Origin: Cephalothrix spiralis
Taxonomy: Eukaryota; Nemertea; Palaeonemertea; Archinemertea; Cephalotrichidae
Length of the DNA stretch: 15,166 nucleotides
Assembly (NCBI GenBank): GCA_032353305.1
Contig: JAUCNG010013344.1
Location: forward strand, 1 to 15,166
Direction of reading: 5' to 3'
Shown here: positions 7,952-15,166 of the stretch, in pieces
How the letters are laid out: every line of letters starts with the position of its first letter
Numbering within the stretch: position 1 is the stretch's first letter
Position numbers and translations under genes: made by a program
The notes under the pieces: model-generated
The model's database searches: none
What the model saw: only the letters and a program-made list of their open reading frames with translations
What the model was told of the DNA's origin: nothing

Positions 7952-10900
7952 CTGTAAAAAAACAATATTTCCTTATTGTGATTTTGATAAATCAAGTGTT
8001 TTAAATTACCATAATGCAATAAAATCCCGCAAAATTTTGACAAAAATTATCATAAAAATAATTGGAAAATATGTTGTTCTTGTGTCGGTGTTTTTTGCTA
8101 TGTTGACCTATGCCGAAAATTGTGTTGAGCTACTCACCCATTCCCAAAAATTTGAAAAATACATTTTTCTATTTTGCCAATATTTTACTACCAATCCCCT
8201 ATTTTTTACATTCGGTTCAAAAATAAAACAAAACTTCCTGCGGCCAAGATTTTTACGTGCAAAATTTTCAATACGCGCAAATTTTATTTCAAATCGGCAA
8301 ATTTGAGCCTACGTACTTTATGGAAGCCTCCTTAATCATTTACAAAATTTCAAAATGTCATATGTGTGTAATTATCTCACTTACTTGTAGATGTTCAAAT
8401 TTCGGCAGAGTTCTGTCACAAAATAACTTCCGGTATATTGGCCTGGTTCCCGGAATGAAGTGTACCCAAAGAGTGTTGACATAGCTAATACAAAATCATC
8501 ATTACTTGGGACTACCTTCGTGTCTTCAGAAGTCTGAAATAGAAGGAAAAACCATACTTGAAATAAAATGCTACTCCCAAATAAGGGTCTAACACGCGCC
8601 CGTTTGCGAATTCGAGACACTTGGTATAGCCAAGTGCAAACAGGTGCAAATTGCAAACGCGTTAACTCATTGAGCTAAAACGCTAATTAGATATCGAACA
8701 ATGAAACGTTATTATAGCCGATAACAATTATTATATTATTCAAAATGGCGGACTAGTACCTATAGGTGGTACAGGTTTGTATAGAATATAAAAAGACCTG
8801 TACTTTAGCACGGTATTGCACGATCTTGCACGCCAAAAGTTCAATAAACCTATGTACGTACATGAACATTATAAAATTATCATATATCATGTAATTTTGC
8901 GCAAAACGAGAGACTTACATGGACGACTTGATTCTCCTGTTCATCATCATCATAACTTTGGCATGCTTGAATAATGAAGACTTTTGGTTTATCTTTAAGG
9001 CCTTTACACCTTTTGCTATTGAAGAGGTCTGTAAGTGTTGCTATTGATACATATTTTCCGTCTGTTCCACACAATTCCAAATTTTTACCGTGGGTTAAAA
9101 TACAGCAAACAAAAATATTGTAGTCGTCGTGGTTTTCCATGGAAATTCTTTCCAATTTTTCTCTTATTTCGTGTGCTTTCAAATTGTTGAAACAATATTT
9201 GTCTGGCGTGACATAGTCGTTTCTCTTGAAAAAATCGAGGAGGAGCTCTGAATAAGAAAGTTTGAATTCGCCATGGGTTAAAGGCTCTTCTCGATTGAAA
9301 GTAGCATCGAGCCCGCTATAACTAACCCTTTGTTAACCAGTTAACCTTTTTTTGGTTTTGATCCATGATGTCCCGACATCATTTCTGGAAATTTCAAAAT
9401 CGCCGGTTGCTCAGTTTCCAAGAAATGCGCATGCGCCGTCGAGTTTTAGGGTTTCGCATGCGCAAATCGCAAAAATAACAGGATTCCTGTAACATAGGTC
9501 CCTGTTTTTATCTGTCCGTAATACAATTTTATGACGCAGCGCTTATCGAGTTATTAACGAATCAATGATAATGGCGTTACACCTATTTGATTCGTAAATA
9601 AGTCTTAAAGGCTGACTTTACGTATAAATGTATTATAGACAGACAAAAACATGCTCCTAATTTACCAGATTTTAAAATTTTCAGGAAATGATGTCGCGGG
9701 ACATCATTGATCAAAACCACCAAAGGGTTTTTCTGGGCAGCAAAATTCAAGTTATACCGGTGAATATATAGTAGAACCGTGTCAAGCAAGTGTATATCCT
9801 ACAATATATTATTTCTTAATTATTTCCTATTATAAACATATCAATATGCGTACGTGTATGAAAACTTTTGAATGTTCCTCTATAGGTTCTAGAAACTTCT
9901 AAAAATGTTTTTTACCTTTATCCACATTTGTTCCATTTCTCTTAGTTTTGTCTGAAAATACTTCATTGTTGATAATCACTGCAATACCGCGACCTTTAGC
10001 AGACTTGAGATCTTTGGGGTAAGGCTCCAATTTCAATTTATTTGAAACACTGGAAACACTCTCTGAATCACTTTCTGATGAAGCAAAAGAAAACCCGCCT
10101 GAAAAACGGGAGTGGTATATTAATTTAATGTCTGCAGAACCTACATGTACAGGCATGGTACACCGGTACAGGTCTTACTTTTTGAAAATATCTCCTACGA
10201 GCGTTAGATGGACTTCTCAAAATTGACACAGATGGTGCGCTTGCTGGAGCATTTAGCCGTATATATGCTTTACACTCAAATCTATTTTCTATACCGATTT
10301 AGAGTCGGGTTTATTCCGAAACAAGGGACTACGTCCCACTACAAGTATTTATATTGACCAAGCCACCCAGAATCTGGTCTGCGTACAATCGTTACCCCTG
10401 ACGAGCGTCAAACCATGTCTCTCTGGAATGGAGGACCATCGCGCTACCATCGTGCCACAGCACCCGGCTCTGGCTCAACCCAAGTATCTGCATGGTTAAG
10501 TAGTCCGGTAAAAATTTAAGATTTTTATACTATGCGCAACAATATCATAAAGTAAGGTTTATAAGACGGCACTTAAATTGGGGGCACCCACTTAGGCAGG
10601 TCTGCGGTCGGTAAGTCGTCAGGTTGGCAGGTCAGCATGTTTGTAATGTTAATTGGTATTAGATTTCCTTTATTACTACAAATTTAAATTTAAAAAAATT
10701 TAATGAAAAAAAGGTGCTACAAAATCGGCCATGAATTAAGGGTTTGACGAATTGCACCTCATCCTCAGTGAAAAGGAAACTTACAGCTAATGTCAGGAGG
10801 AGACAATCTCTTTTCCGGAAGATTTTCTATGAATTCTGAAAGATAGATCAATAATTAATTTAGTCATTAGTTACAATTCAGAGGGATTGTATGTTAAGGC

Positions 10901-13188
10901 CTTTTTTGTTGATTGGTGAATCCTCTGTCATACCGAAAATTGACAACTCTTTAGGTTAAACTTGGGATCTTGCGTCAGTGTCTTTATTGCACTTCGGTGT
11001 TTTCTTCTATACTATGTAAATCCTCGACAAGATAATAATTTATCCCTGAGCTCTTTGAGTGTCGTGTATTGTACATATCCATACATGTAATTTTCCCCTT
11101 AACAGAGCCCGCGGAATCAATTTTCGATTGGGGGCTAATTGAACGATTTTGAGCTCTCAGAAGGCCTCAAACGAGAAGATTGATTGATTTCTCAACAAAA
11201 GAATTGGATGAATTAGAAAAGTGATATTTTTGATTATTGGGGGGCTGAGGCAGCTCCGCGGTGCCTGCTTAACCTTTCTTCGTGAACTTTTCGCCTCGCT
11301 TGGCTTGGCTCTAGATAATTGTATAGGTGTCTACTTTAAATGCCTTCAATATCTTAAGTCTTGCGGTTAACTTAGTCACGTCACCAGTCTCGTGATTTAA
11401 TAGGGCAAAAATGGTACTCTGGTAAACAAGAGTTTAGTACCTTTAATTAGAATAGCAAGGTATGCCTTTTTAACACTTAATTTGCAAAGAGAAAAAAACA
11501 AACCTTGTTCAAAAATCTTCGAGTAGTGATTAAGTAAGTCTTCAGCATTTGGCCTGTTGGTGTAGCATGGTGAATTGGACTGACCTCTTATACTTCCAAG
11601 GTCTGGAGCCCAGCGGGTCATTTCTTCTAGCATGGATTGACACATCTCGGTGTCATCTGTGTTCATATTTAGAGCATTGACAATACCGCTGACAAAGGTT
11701 TCATCATATTCATATCCAACCTAAAAAATCAACATAGTAATTTGAACAAATTTTCGCTATCCTCTGATCTGCCGCAAAAATCTCTGTATTGCGGATCTTA
11801 ATTCCATCAACTTGGCCCTTTTAGAGTGAAGCGGAATAAGGATCAAAAGGGAGCCAAAATTATCTTACTAGTCAAATCGGTACTAAGCACAAGTTTTCGG
11901 AAGTTGTGGCCATCCTGAAAATGCTTAATATAGCGTTTGCTTTAGCCTCACTTTGGAGTCCAAGAGGCGAAGCCCCCCTAGAGTTGAAATTATGCCCCAT
12001 TCGCCACATATCTAAAAACACCGGCCGTTAACCACTTTATTATTTTATTTTTTATGTATGGGACCTATGATTTTTACCTTGTACAAAATCATACTTCTTT
12101 CTTTTAACATTGCAGGGTAATGACCGAATAACATCTTATAAAAAAGAATAGCTAAGCACCAAATATCACTTGTACAATTGTATGGCTCATTCCGACATCG
12201 CTCTGGAGAAAAGTAATAAATATTGCCTTTCCTTCTTTCATTATAGGGACTAATCATTCCTTGGTTTGGAGCAATTTTGGCATAACCGAAACCTGTGATC
12301 ATTAAGCAAGGAATTCGTCCACTCTTTACCAAGATGTTCACGTCTGAAAGAAGAAAGTGGGGAACTGTGAATTGTGGTGGAGATAAAGATGTAGATTATA
12401 GAAAATGTAGTAAGCCTTCTAAAATTATTTTATCATCTTCAAAATTTTTTTACTTCGATATACCAGGTAAGCCTTGAAGGTCAGTAAATTGAAAATTAGT
12501 CCGGGGAATTCCACCTTATGGTTAGAATTACATATACCTATGCTGGGGTGGGTGGCCTGGATTGGTAAAAAATTCATGCCCTTTAGTGGGTGTGTGACGG
12601 GAGCGGGGTGGCGGGGGTGGTACCTCAACCCACATATTTGGCATGTATTGGTTGGTACATCAATATGAATGCAATTATTTCAATGAATCCAACAACCCCC
12701 CCCCCCCCCGCCCGATGATCTGGAATATCCCATTTGGTATCCAGAAGGAAATCAGATTGCCCAATATTTCAAATAAGGTACATGTACCACTATAGAAAAC
12801 TCAGGAACTAAGTGTTATCGTACAATCTGAGACGCATGTACTTTTTTTCTCTTACAAAATGTCATCAAAAGAGTCTGCAATCAAATAAAAAAGGTGTGTA
12901 CCTACCGCTTAGATTTCTATGAACAATGTTACTTTCTTGGATGTACTCCAGAGCATCTAAGAGCTGTTTTAAGAAGCGAACTGCCATTTTTAAATCAAGT
13001 TTTTTTTCTGTTTGTTTTTTGAGATATTTTCTTAAAGTTCCTTCATCGGCATATTCAAAAAACACATGGATGGCATCTCCAAATTCTATCCAATTTTCGA
13101 TGAACAGTCCTAGGAACTTTAATATGTTTTTATGTTTTAAGCGAATTTGAAGTTGGATTGAACGTATTATATCGTCATCTAAATCTTT
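7723..13188 (-). CDS. Pseudokinase-caspase fusion protein (5' partial, eight exons)
   Basis: Exons in transcript order are 13188-12906, 12343-12078, 11720-11504, 10835-10785, 10098-9916, 9247-8919, 8533-8385 and 7951-7723. They total 1,707 bases, 568 codons plus TAG, and every junction keeps phase (1,0,1,1,1,0,2). Residues 1-255 are a protein kinase fold lacking only the glycine loop and VAIK strand, which must lie upstream. Residues 256-298 are an acidic, Ser-rich linker. Residues 299-568 are a caspase with p20 (His386, Cys429) and p10. The kinase lacks the alpha-C Glu, HRD Asp, catalytic-loop Lys and DFG Asp, so it is predicted inactive; its APE and alpha-F region resembles NEK-type kinases. 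The caspase keeps its catalytic dyad and is probably a cytosolic cysteine protease of death or immune signalling. The dead kinase occupies the prodomain position. The 5' end and any further N-terminal domain are not seen. An annotation error joining two genes is possible, but phase continuity, the bridging exon at 10835-10785 and the lack of a stop between domains argue against it. Confidence 0.82.
8385..8533 (-). CDS. Exon 7 visible: caspase p10 start
   Basis: The acceptor is TTCTATTTCAG and the donor is TACAA before GTAAGT. It encodes DDFVLAMSTLFGYTSFRE and GSYFVTELCRNL, matching the p10 GYxSWR...GSWFxxxLC pattern. Arg471 of the substrate pocket is kept, with Phe for the usual Trp and Tyr for the second Trp. 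Confidence 0.9.
8594..8662 (-). ncRNA. Structured, tRNA-like repeat remnant in an intron
   Basis: The outer arms 8594-8607 and 8653-8662 pair (GCAAACG...CGTTTGC) with a 3-base gap. Inside is a perfect 6-bp stem ACTTGG/CCAAGT with a 5-base loop (8619-8635). The minus strand reads TTTTAGCTCAATGAGTTAACGCG just 5' of the fold, resembling a pol III A box, and TCTCGAATTCG later, a poor B box. It could be an old tRNA-derived SINE. No functional tRNA is claimed. Confidence 0.2.
8919..9247 (-). CDS. Exon 6 visible: caspase p20 catalytic core
   Basis: The acceptor is TTTCTTATTCAG and the donor is CCAT before GTAAGT (8918-8917). It encodes VCCILTHGKNLELCGTDG with catalytic His386, and KPKVFIIQACQS with Cys429, 43 residues apart as in known caspases. 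QACQS replaces the usual QACRG. An Asp run (433-435) after it is a plausible inter-subunit cleavage site. Confidence 0.92.
9343..9729. mobile_element. MITE with ~60-bp inverted repeats in a caspase-gene intron
   Basis: The arms 9343-9400 and 9669-9729 are inverted copies at roughly 85 percent identity by eye. Each contains a short palindrome of its own (GATGTC..GACATC). The element is about 387 bp, has no coding capacity and sits between the exons at 9916-10098 and 8919-9247. The interior has two near-palindromic TGCGCATGCGC-type sites at 9426-9437 and 9454-9465. No clear target duplication was found, so family is unassigned. Confidence 0.7.
9916..10098 (-). CDS. Exon 5 visible: linker and caspase p20 start
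   Basis: The acceptor is CCCGTTTTTCAG and the donor is AAAG before GTAAAA. Phase 1 to phase 1. An acidic Ser-rich linker (SSESDSESVSSVS) leads into the first p20 strand GRGIAVIINNEVF and KRNGTNVD, where Arg326 matches the substrate-binding Arg of the caspase RxGTDxD motif. Confidence 0.85.
10400..10470 (-). mobile_element. tRNA-derived SINE head or tRNA-like remnant
   Basis: On the minus strand TGGCACGATGG (10457-10447) matches the pol III A box except one base, and GGTTTGACGCTC (10414-10403) is a B box with two changes, 32 bases further. The stems of a true tRNA do not close, so it is not a working tRNA. It lies in the intron between the exons at 10785-10835 and 9916-10098. The SINE body and tail ends are not defined. 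Confidence 0.45.
10785..10835 (-). CDS. Exon 4 visible: 51-base symmetrical linker exon
   Basis: The acceptor is TGATCTATCTTTCAG and the donor is TAGCT before GTAAGT. Both sides are phase 1, and the exon encodes EFIENLPEKRLSPPDIS. It bridges kinase and caspase and could be skipped without a frameshift. It is assigned from splice signals and phase only, with no family match. Confidence 0.65.
11504..11720 (-). CDS. Exon 3 visible: kinase C-lobe end
   Basis: The acceptor is GATTTTTTAG and the donor is CAAG before GTTTGT. It encodes the alpha-G to alpha-I region ending MCQSMLEEMTRW and TNRPNAEDLLNHYSKIFEQ, where Arg239 is the conserved subdomain XI arginine. The exon ends where the kinase fold ends, in phase 1. 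Confidence 0.8.
11899..11917 (+). repeat. Fragment matching the right end of the hAT-like element
   Basis: GGAAGTTGTGGCCATCCTG here matches 2525-2543 at 17 of 19 positions. It is in an intron of the pseudokinase-caspase gene and shows that the element family is dispersed. Confidence 0.4.
12078..12343 (-). CDS. Exon 2 visible: activation segment and alpha-F
   Basis: The acceptor is TTCTTTCAG and the donor is ACAAG before GTAAAA (12077-12076). Joining restores HRNLSDVNILVKSG. It then reads MITGFGYAK (Gly112 where DFG has Asp), GNIYYFSPERC (SPE for APE) and SDIWCLAILFYKMLFG. Asn97, the metal-binding Asn position, is kept, while Ser94 replaces the catalytic-loop Lys. Confidence 0.87.
12696..12709 (+). 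repeat. Poly-C tract of 14 bases
   Basis: This is an uninterrupted C run in an intron. It is a simple repeat, likely length-variable and prone to assembly error. Confidence 0.9.
12906..13188 (-). CDS. Exon 1 visible: kinase N-lobe to catalytic loop
   Basis: The acceptor is TTCTTTTTCTGCAG (AG at 13190-13189) and the donor is AGCG before GTAGGT (12905-12904). It encodes alpha-C and beta4 (LQIRLKHKNILKFLGLF), the hinge (VFFEYADEGTLRKYL), alpha-E and the catalytic loop start VHRNLS. Ser10 replaces the usual alpha-C Glu, and Asn92 replaces the HRD Asp. Confidence 0.85.
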
Positions 13189-13649
13189 CTGCAGAAAAAG
13201 AAATAAGCATTTTTAATAATTGAATGGTTATTGTTTTCCGACGGTTGAAATTATAGACAAATAAAAATATACCAGAATTATCGGACATTTATTGATAAAA
13301 ACATCGGTATGAAATAATAAAAATACAAGCAACATTATCATAAAAAATCATGAAAAAATAAGGTCCAGATTTTACTTCAGAATTCAAGATTTGGATCACA
13401 CATTAAACAAGAATACATGTAGGTAAAAATAATGTTTGTTTTTACTCCTTTCTATAGATCTTGATAGCGAAATCATTCAGTTCAAAATAAAAATACAAAT
13501 GGAATGAAAAAAACTACTCCTCCCTCCCTCCCCCATTGATGATCATTGATCATCATTTTCCAATACCTTTCTAGAAATATATAGTTTACTCGTGGTCAAC
13601 TACCCGACCGAGGGGCTAACTATTAATGTATACATTGTAATGCATTTAC
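13189..13649 (-). other. Intron upstream of the first visible kinase exon
   Basis: No glycine-loop or VAIK exon is recognisable here on the minus strand. It contains a pyrimidine-rich run (13516-13534) and a perfect 8-bp palindrome around one base (GATGATCA/TGATCATC, 13538-13554). The missing kinase exon must lie further upstream. Confidence 0.5.
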
Positions 13650-15166
13650 TTCCTTATTATTAATGGCGACTTCAATGCTAAGTCTGTAAATTGGTTCCCT
13701 GCTGAAGGTGTTACTAACCAATGTGGGACTGCTCTTTTTGAGCTATTAACGGACCTTAACCTTACTCAAATTATCAGCGAAGCAACTTATTTCGGCCAAG
13801 GCCAACCTTCTTGCATAGACCTTATTATACTGACATCCCAAATTATTTGGTAACAAGTGGTCCAGGTCTCCCGTTGAGTGGTGTTCACCATTGCACTGTT
13901 TTCGGTCAAGTTAATATCACTACAAATGTACAATTAAGCAAAAACAATTCTGCCGTACTATCTGGTTCTATAATCAAGTTGATAGCGACCTTTTAGAGAA
14001 CACATGATATCCTGATATACAGTAAAGCTTTACGCACAAGCATATAAAGATAAACGTAATTCTACATCCAAGCCTGTAGAATGGCCAAATCAAACCACGA
14101 TAAAAAATCTTTAGATTTTGTCAATCGAGGTAATATCGCAAATAAGCAATGGTGGAACATTTCAAAACAGTTATTAGGAAGAAAACTATCAAACTTTATT
14201 CCCCCCTTAGTTGACTCATCAAATGTAATTACTGAAAATTGTAACTAAGCAAACCTTTTCAATAAATATTTTGCATCCATATCTTCAGTTGACGCATCAA
14301 ATCATCCCGAAGCCGGGTTCTTCCTTTCACATGAGAGAATGATCGAGAGATAGATTCGATCAGGCCCTAGAAATGGGATGGCATCAAATGCTACATCTCC
14401 CGATTGTATTGAACCAACTCATTGTATATATTGAATCCATATACTGCGAACCAGTTACTATTGAAGCTCTTGTAAATAAATTGGACATTTTAATAAAGCT
14501 GACAAAATTAGCCCCAAAATGATTAAAATGGTCTTTCCTTTCATCAAAAAATTCCATTTGTTCCATTTTTAACAAATCGATGGATTTAGGATCTTTTTCA
14601 GAAATACTCAAAAAAGCCAGCGTAACCCCAGTATTTAAGAAAAAATCAAGCAAAAATGACGTTCGTAATTATCGTCCAATTTCAATCGTACCTATTACGT
14701 CGGTCATAAAATCTTTGAAAAATCGTGTATTTGAAACTTTATGAATTTCTTAATAAAAATGATTTATTTTATGAATTCCATCTTGGATAATTAGTTATCT
14801 AAAGGGTCGTTATCAACATGTGGTCATAGAAGGTGCAACATCTAACTGGCTTAAAACGGAAGCAGGTTTACCCCAAGGTTCAATTTTGGGTCCCCTTCTC
14901 TTCCTTATTTTTATTAATGATATTACAGATGACATTCAATCAATTATTCATTTATTTGCAGACTTATTGAAGTCGACTAAAAACTTACCCTTAGCTATTG
15001 ATTTTGTTAATCGCGATCTTGAAAAAATTAACACCTGGTGCATTAAATGGCTTGTAACTATGAATAAAGATAAACTCAAAGGTATTCTGTACTCAAGAAA
15101 ACGTAGCCCTTCTGTCCTACAAGGCCTAATATTTGACAACACACCAATCGACATAGTCGATCAGGT
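13650..15166 (+). mobile_element. Degenerate non-LTR retrotransposon (LINE; CR1/Jockey-like) fragment
   Basis: Pieces of an APE-type endonuclease and a reverse transcriptase follow in LINE order. Endonuclease: INGDFNAKSVNWF from about 13659 and SCIDLI near 13811, then a frameshift to a frame with LPLSGVHHCTVFGQVNI. Linker: NKQWWNISKQLLGRK near 14141 and ANLFNKYFASISS after an in-frame stop. RT: FNKSMDLGSFSEILKKASV and NYRPIS from 14565, stop at 14742-14744; then from 14790 to the window end SYLKGRYQ, GLPQGSILGPLLFLIFIND and a damaged FADL where FADD is expected. The RT segment between NYRPIS and SYLKGRYQ is mostly deleted. Stops, frameshifts, deletion and the lost catalytic Asp make it dead. 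It runs off the window and lies opposite in strand to the caspase gene. Confidence 0.85.

Noticed and set aside
8757-8803. ACCTATAGGT palindrome and GTACAGGT/ACCTGTAC 8-bp inverted repeat
   Set aside because: They are too short and isolated in an intron to call a feature.
11235-11320. G-rich and CTCGCTTGGCTTGG sequence, and a similar GGCGAAGCCCCCC stretch near 11968
   Set aside because: The two are only loosely alike; I could not align them well enough to call a shared repeat.
13228-13335. A 35-codon hydrophobic minus-strand frame (MLLVFLLF start) just upstream of the first kinase exon
   Set aside because: It looks like a signal peptide by composition, but it ends in a stop before the exon, shows no kinase N-lobe motif and sits in T-rich sequence where such frames arise by chance.
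14384-14653. 89-codon minus-strand frame at the right end
   Set aside because: It is antisense to the recognisable LINE reverse transcriptase pieces.

Overview
The window is eukaryotic, almost certainly from an invertebrate animal. It is AT-rich and has split genes with clean GT-AG introns, poly(A) signals, C2H2 zinc fingers, a caspase, an SLC23-type transporter, several MITE-like elements and a decayed LINE. The repeat-dense, marine-invertebrate style, mollusc-like perhaps, is only an impression; the species cannot be fixed from the sequence.

Layout. (1) 96-2029, + strand: the last three coding exons of an SLC23 (nucleobase/ascorbate transporter) gene, whose 5' part lies left of the window. 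A 387-bp MITE sits in the last intron and ends 27 bp before the final exon. (2) 2030-4759: no recognised gene. It holds a perfect 9-bp stem-loop, a short hAT-like element, one arm of a 49-bp inverted pair matching bases 1-49, and one orphan exon-like segment. (3) 4760-5830, - strand: an intact single-exon gene for a 12-finger C2H2 protein with a TATA-like box upstream. (4) 5831-7643: no recognised gene; it carries tandem 71-bp and 39-bp duplications and a small inverted-repeat element. (5) 7723-13188, - strand: eight exons that splice without a frame break into the C-terminal 568 residues of one protein, a pseudokinase joined to a caspase. (6) 13650-15166, + strand: a broken LINE lying upstream of the first visible exon of that gene, probably within its intron.

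The most notable object is the pseudokinase-caspase fusion. The kinase part has lost the alpha-C Glu (Ser), the HRD Asp (Asn), the catalytic-loop Lys (Ser) and the DFG Asp (Gly), but keeps the fold signatures. The caspase part keeps His, Cys and the substrate-binding Arg residues, with an unusual QACQS active-site pentapeptide. The kinase fold therefore occupies the place where initiator caspases carry DED or CARD prodomains, which suggests (inference) a protease gated by a dead kinase domain.

The genes look functionally independent: a membrane transporter, a DNA-binding protein and a cell-death/immunity-type protease. Only the last has a new-looking architecture. All exon joins were made by eye from splice signals, reading phase and family conservation; no alignment or transcript evidence was available.
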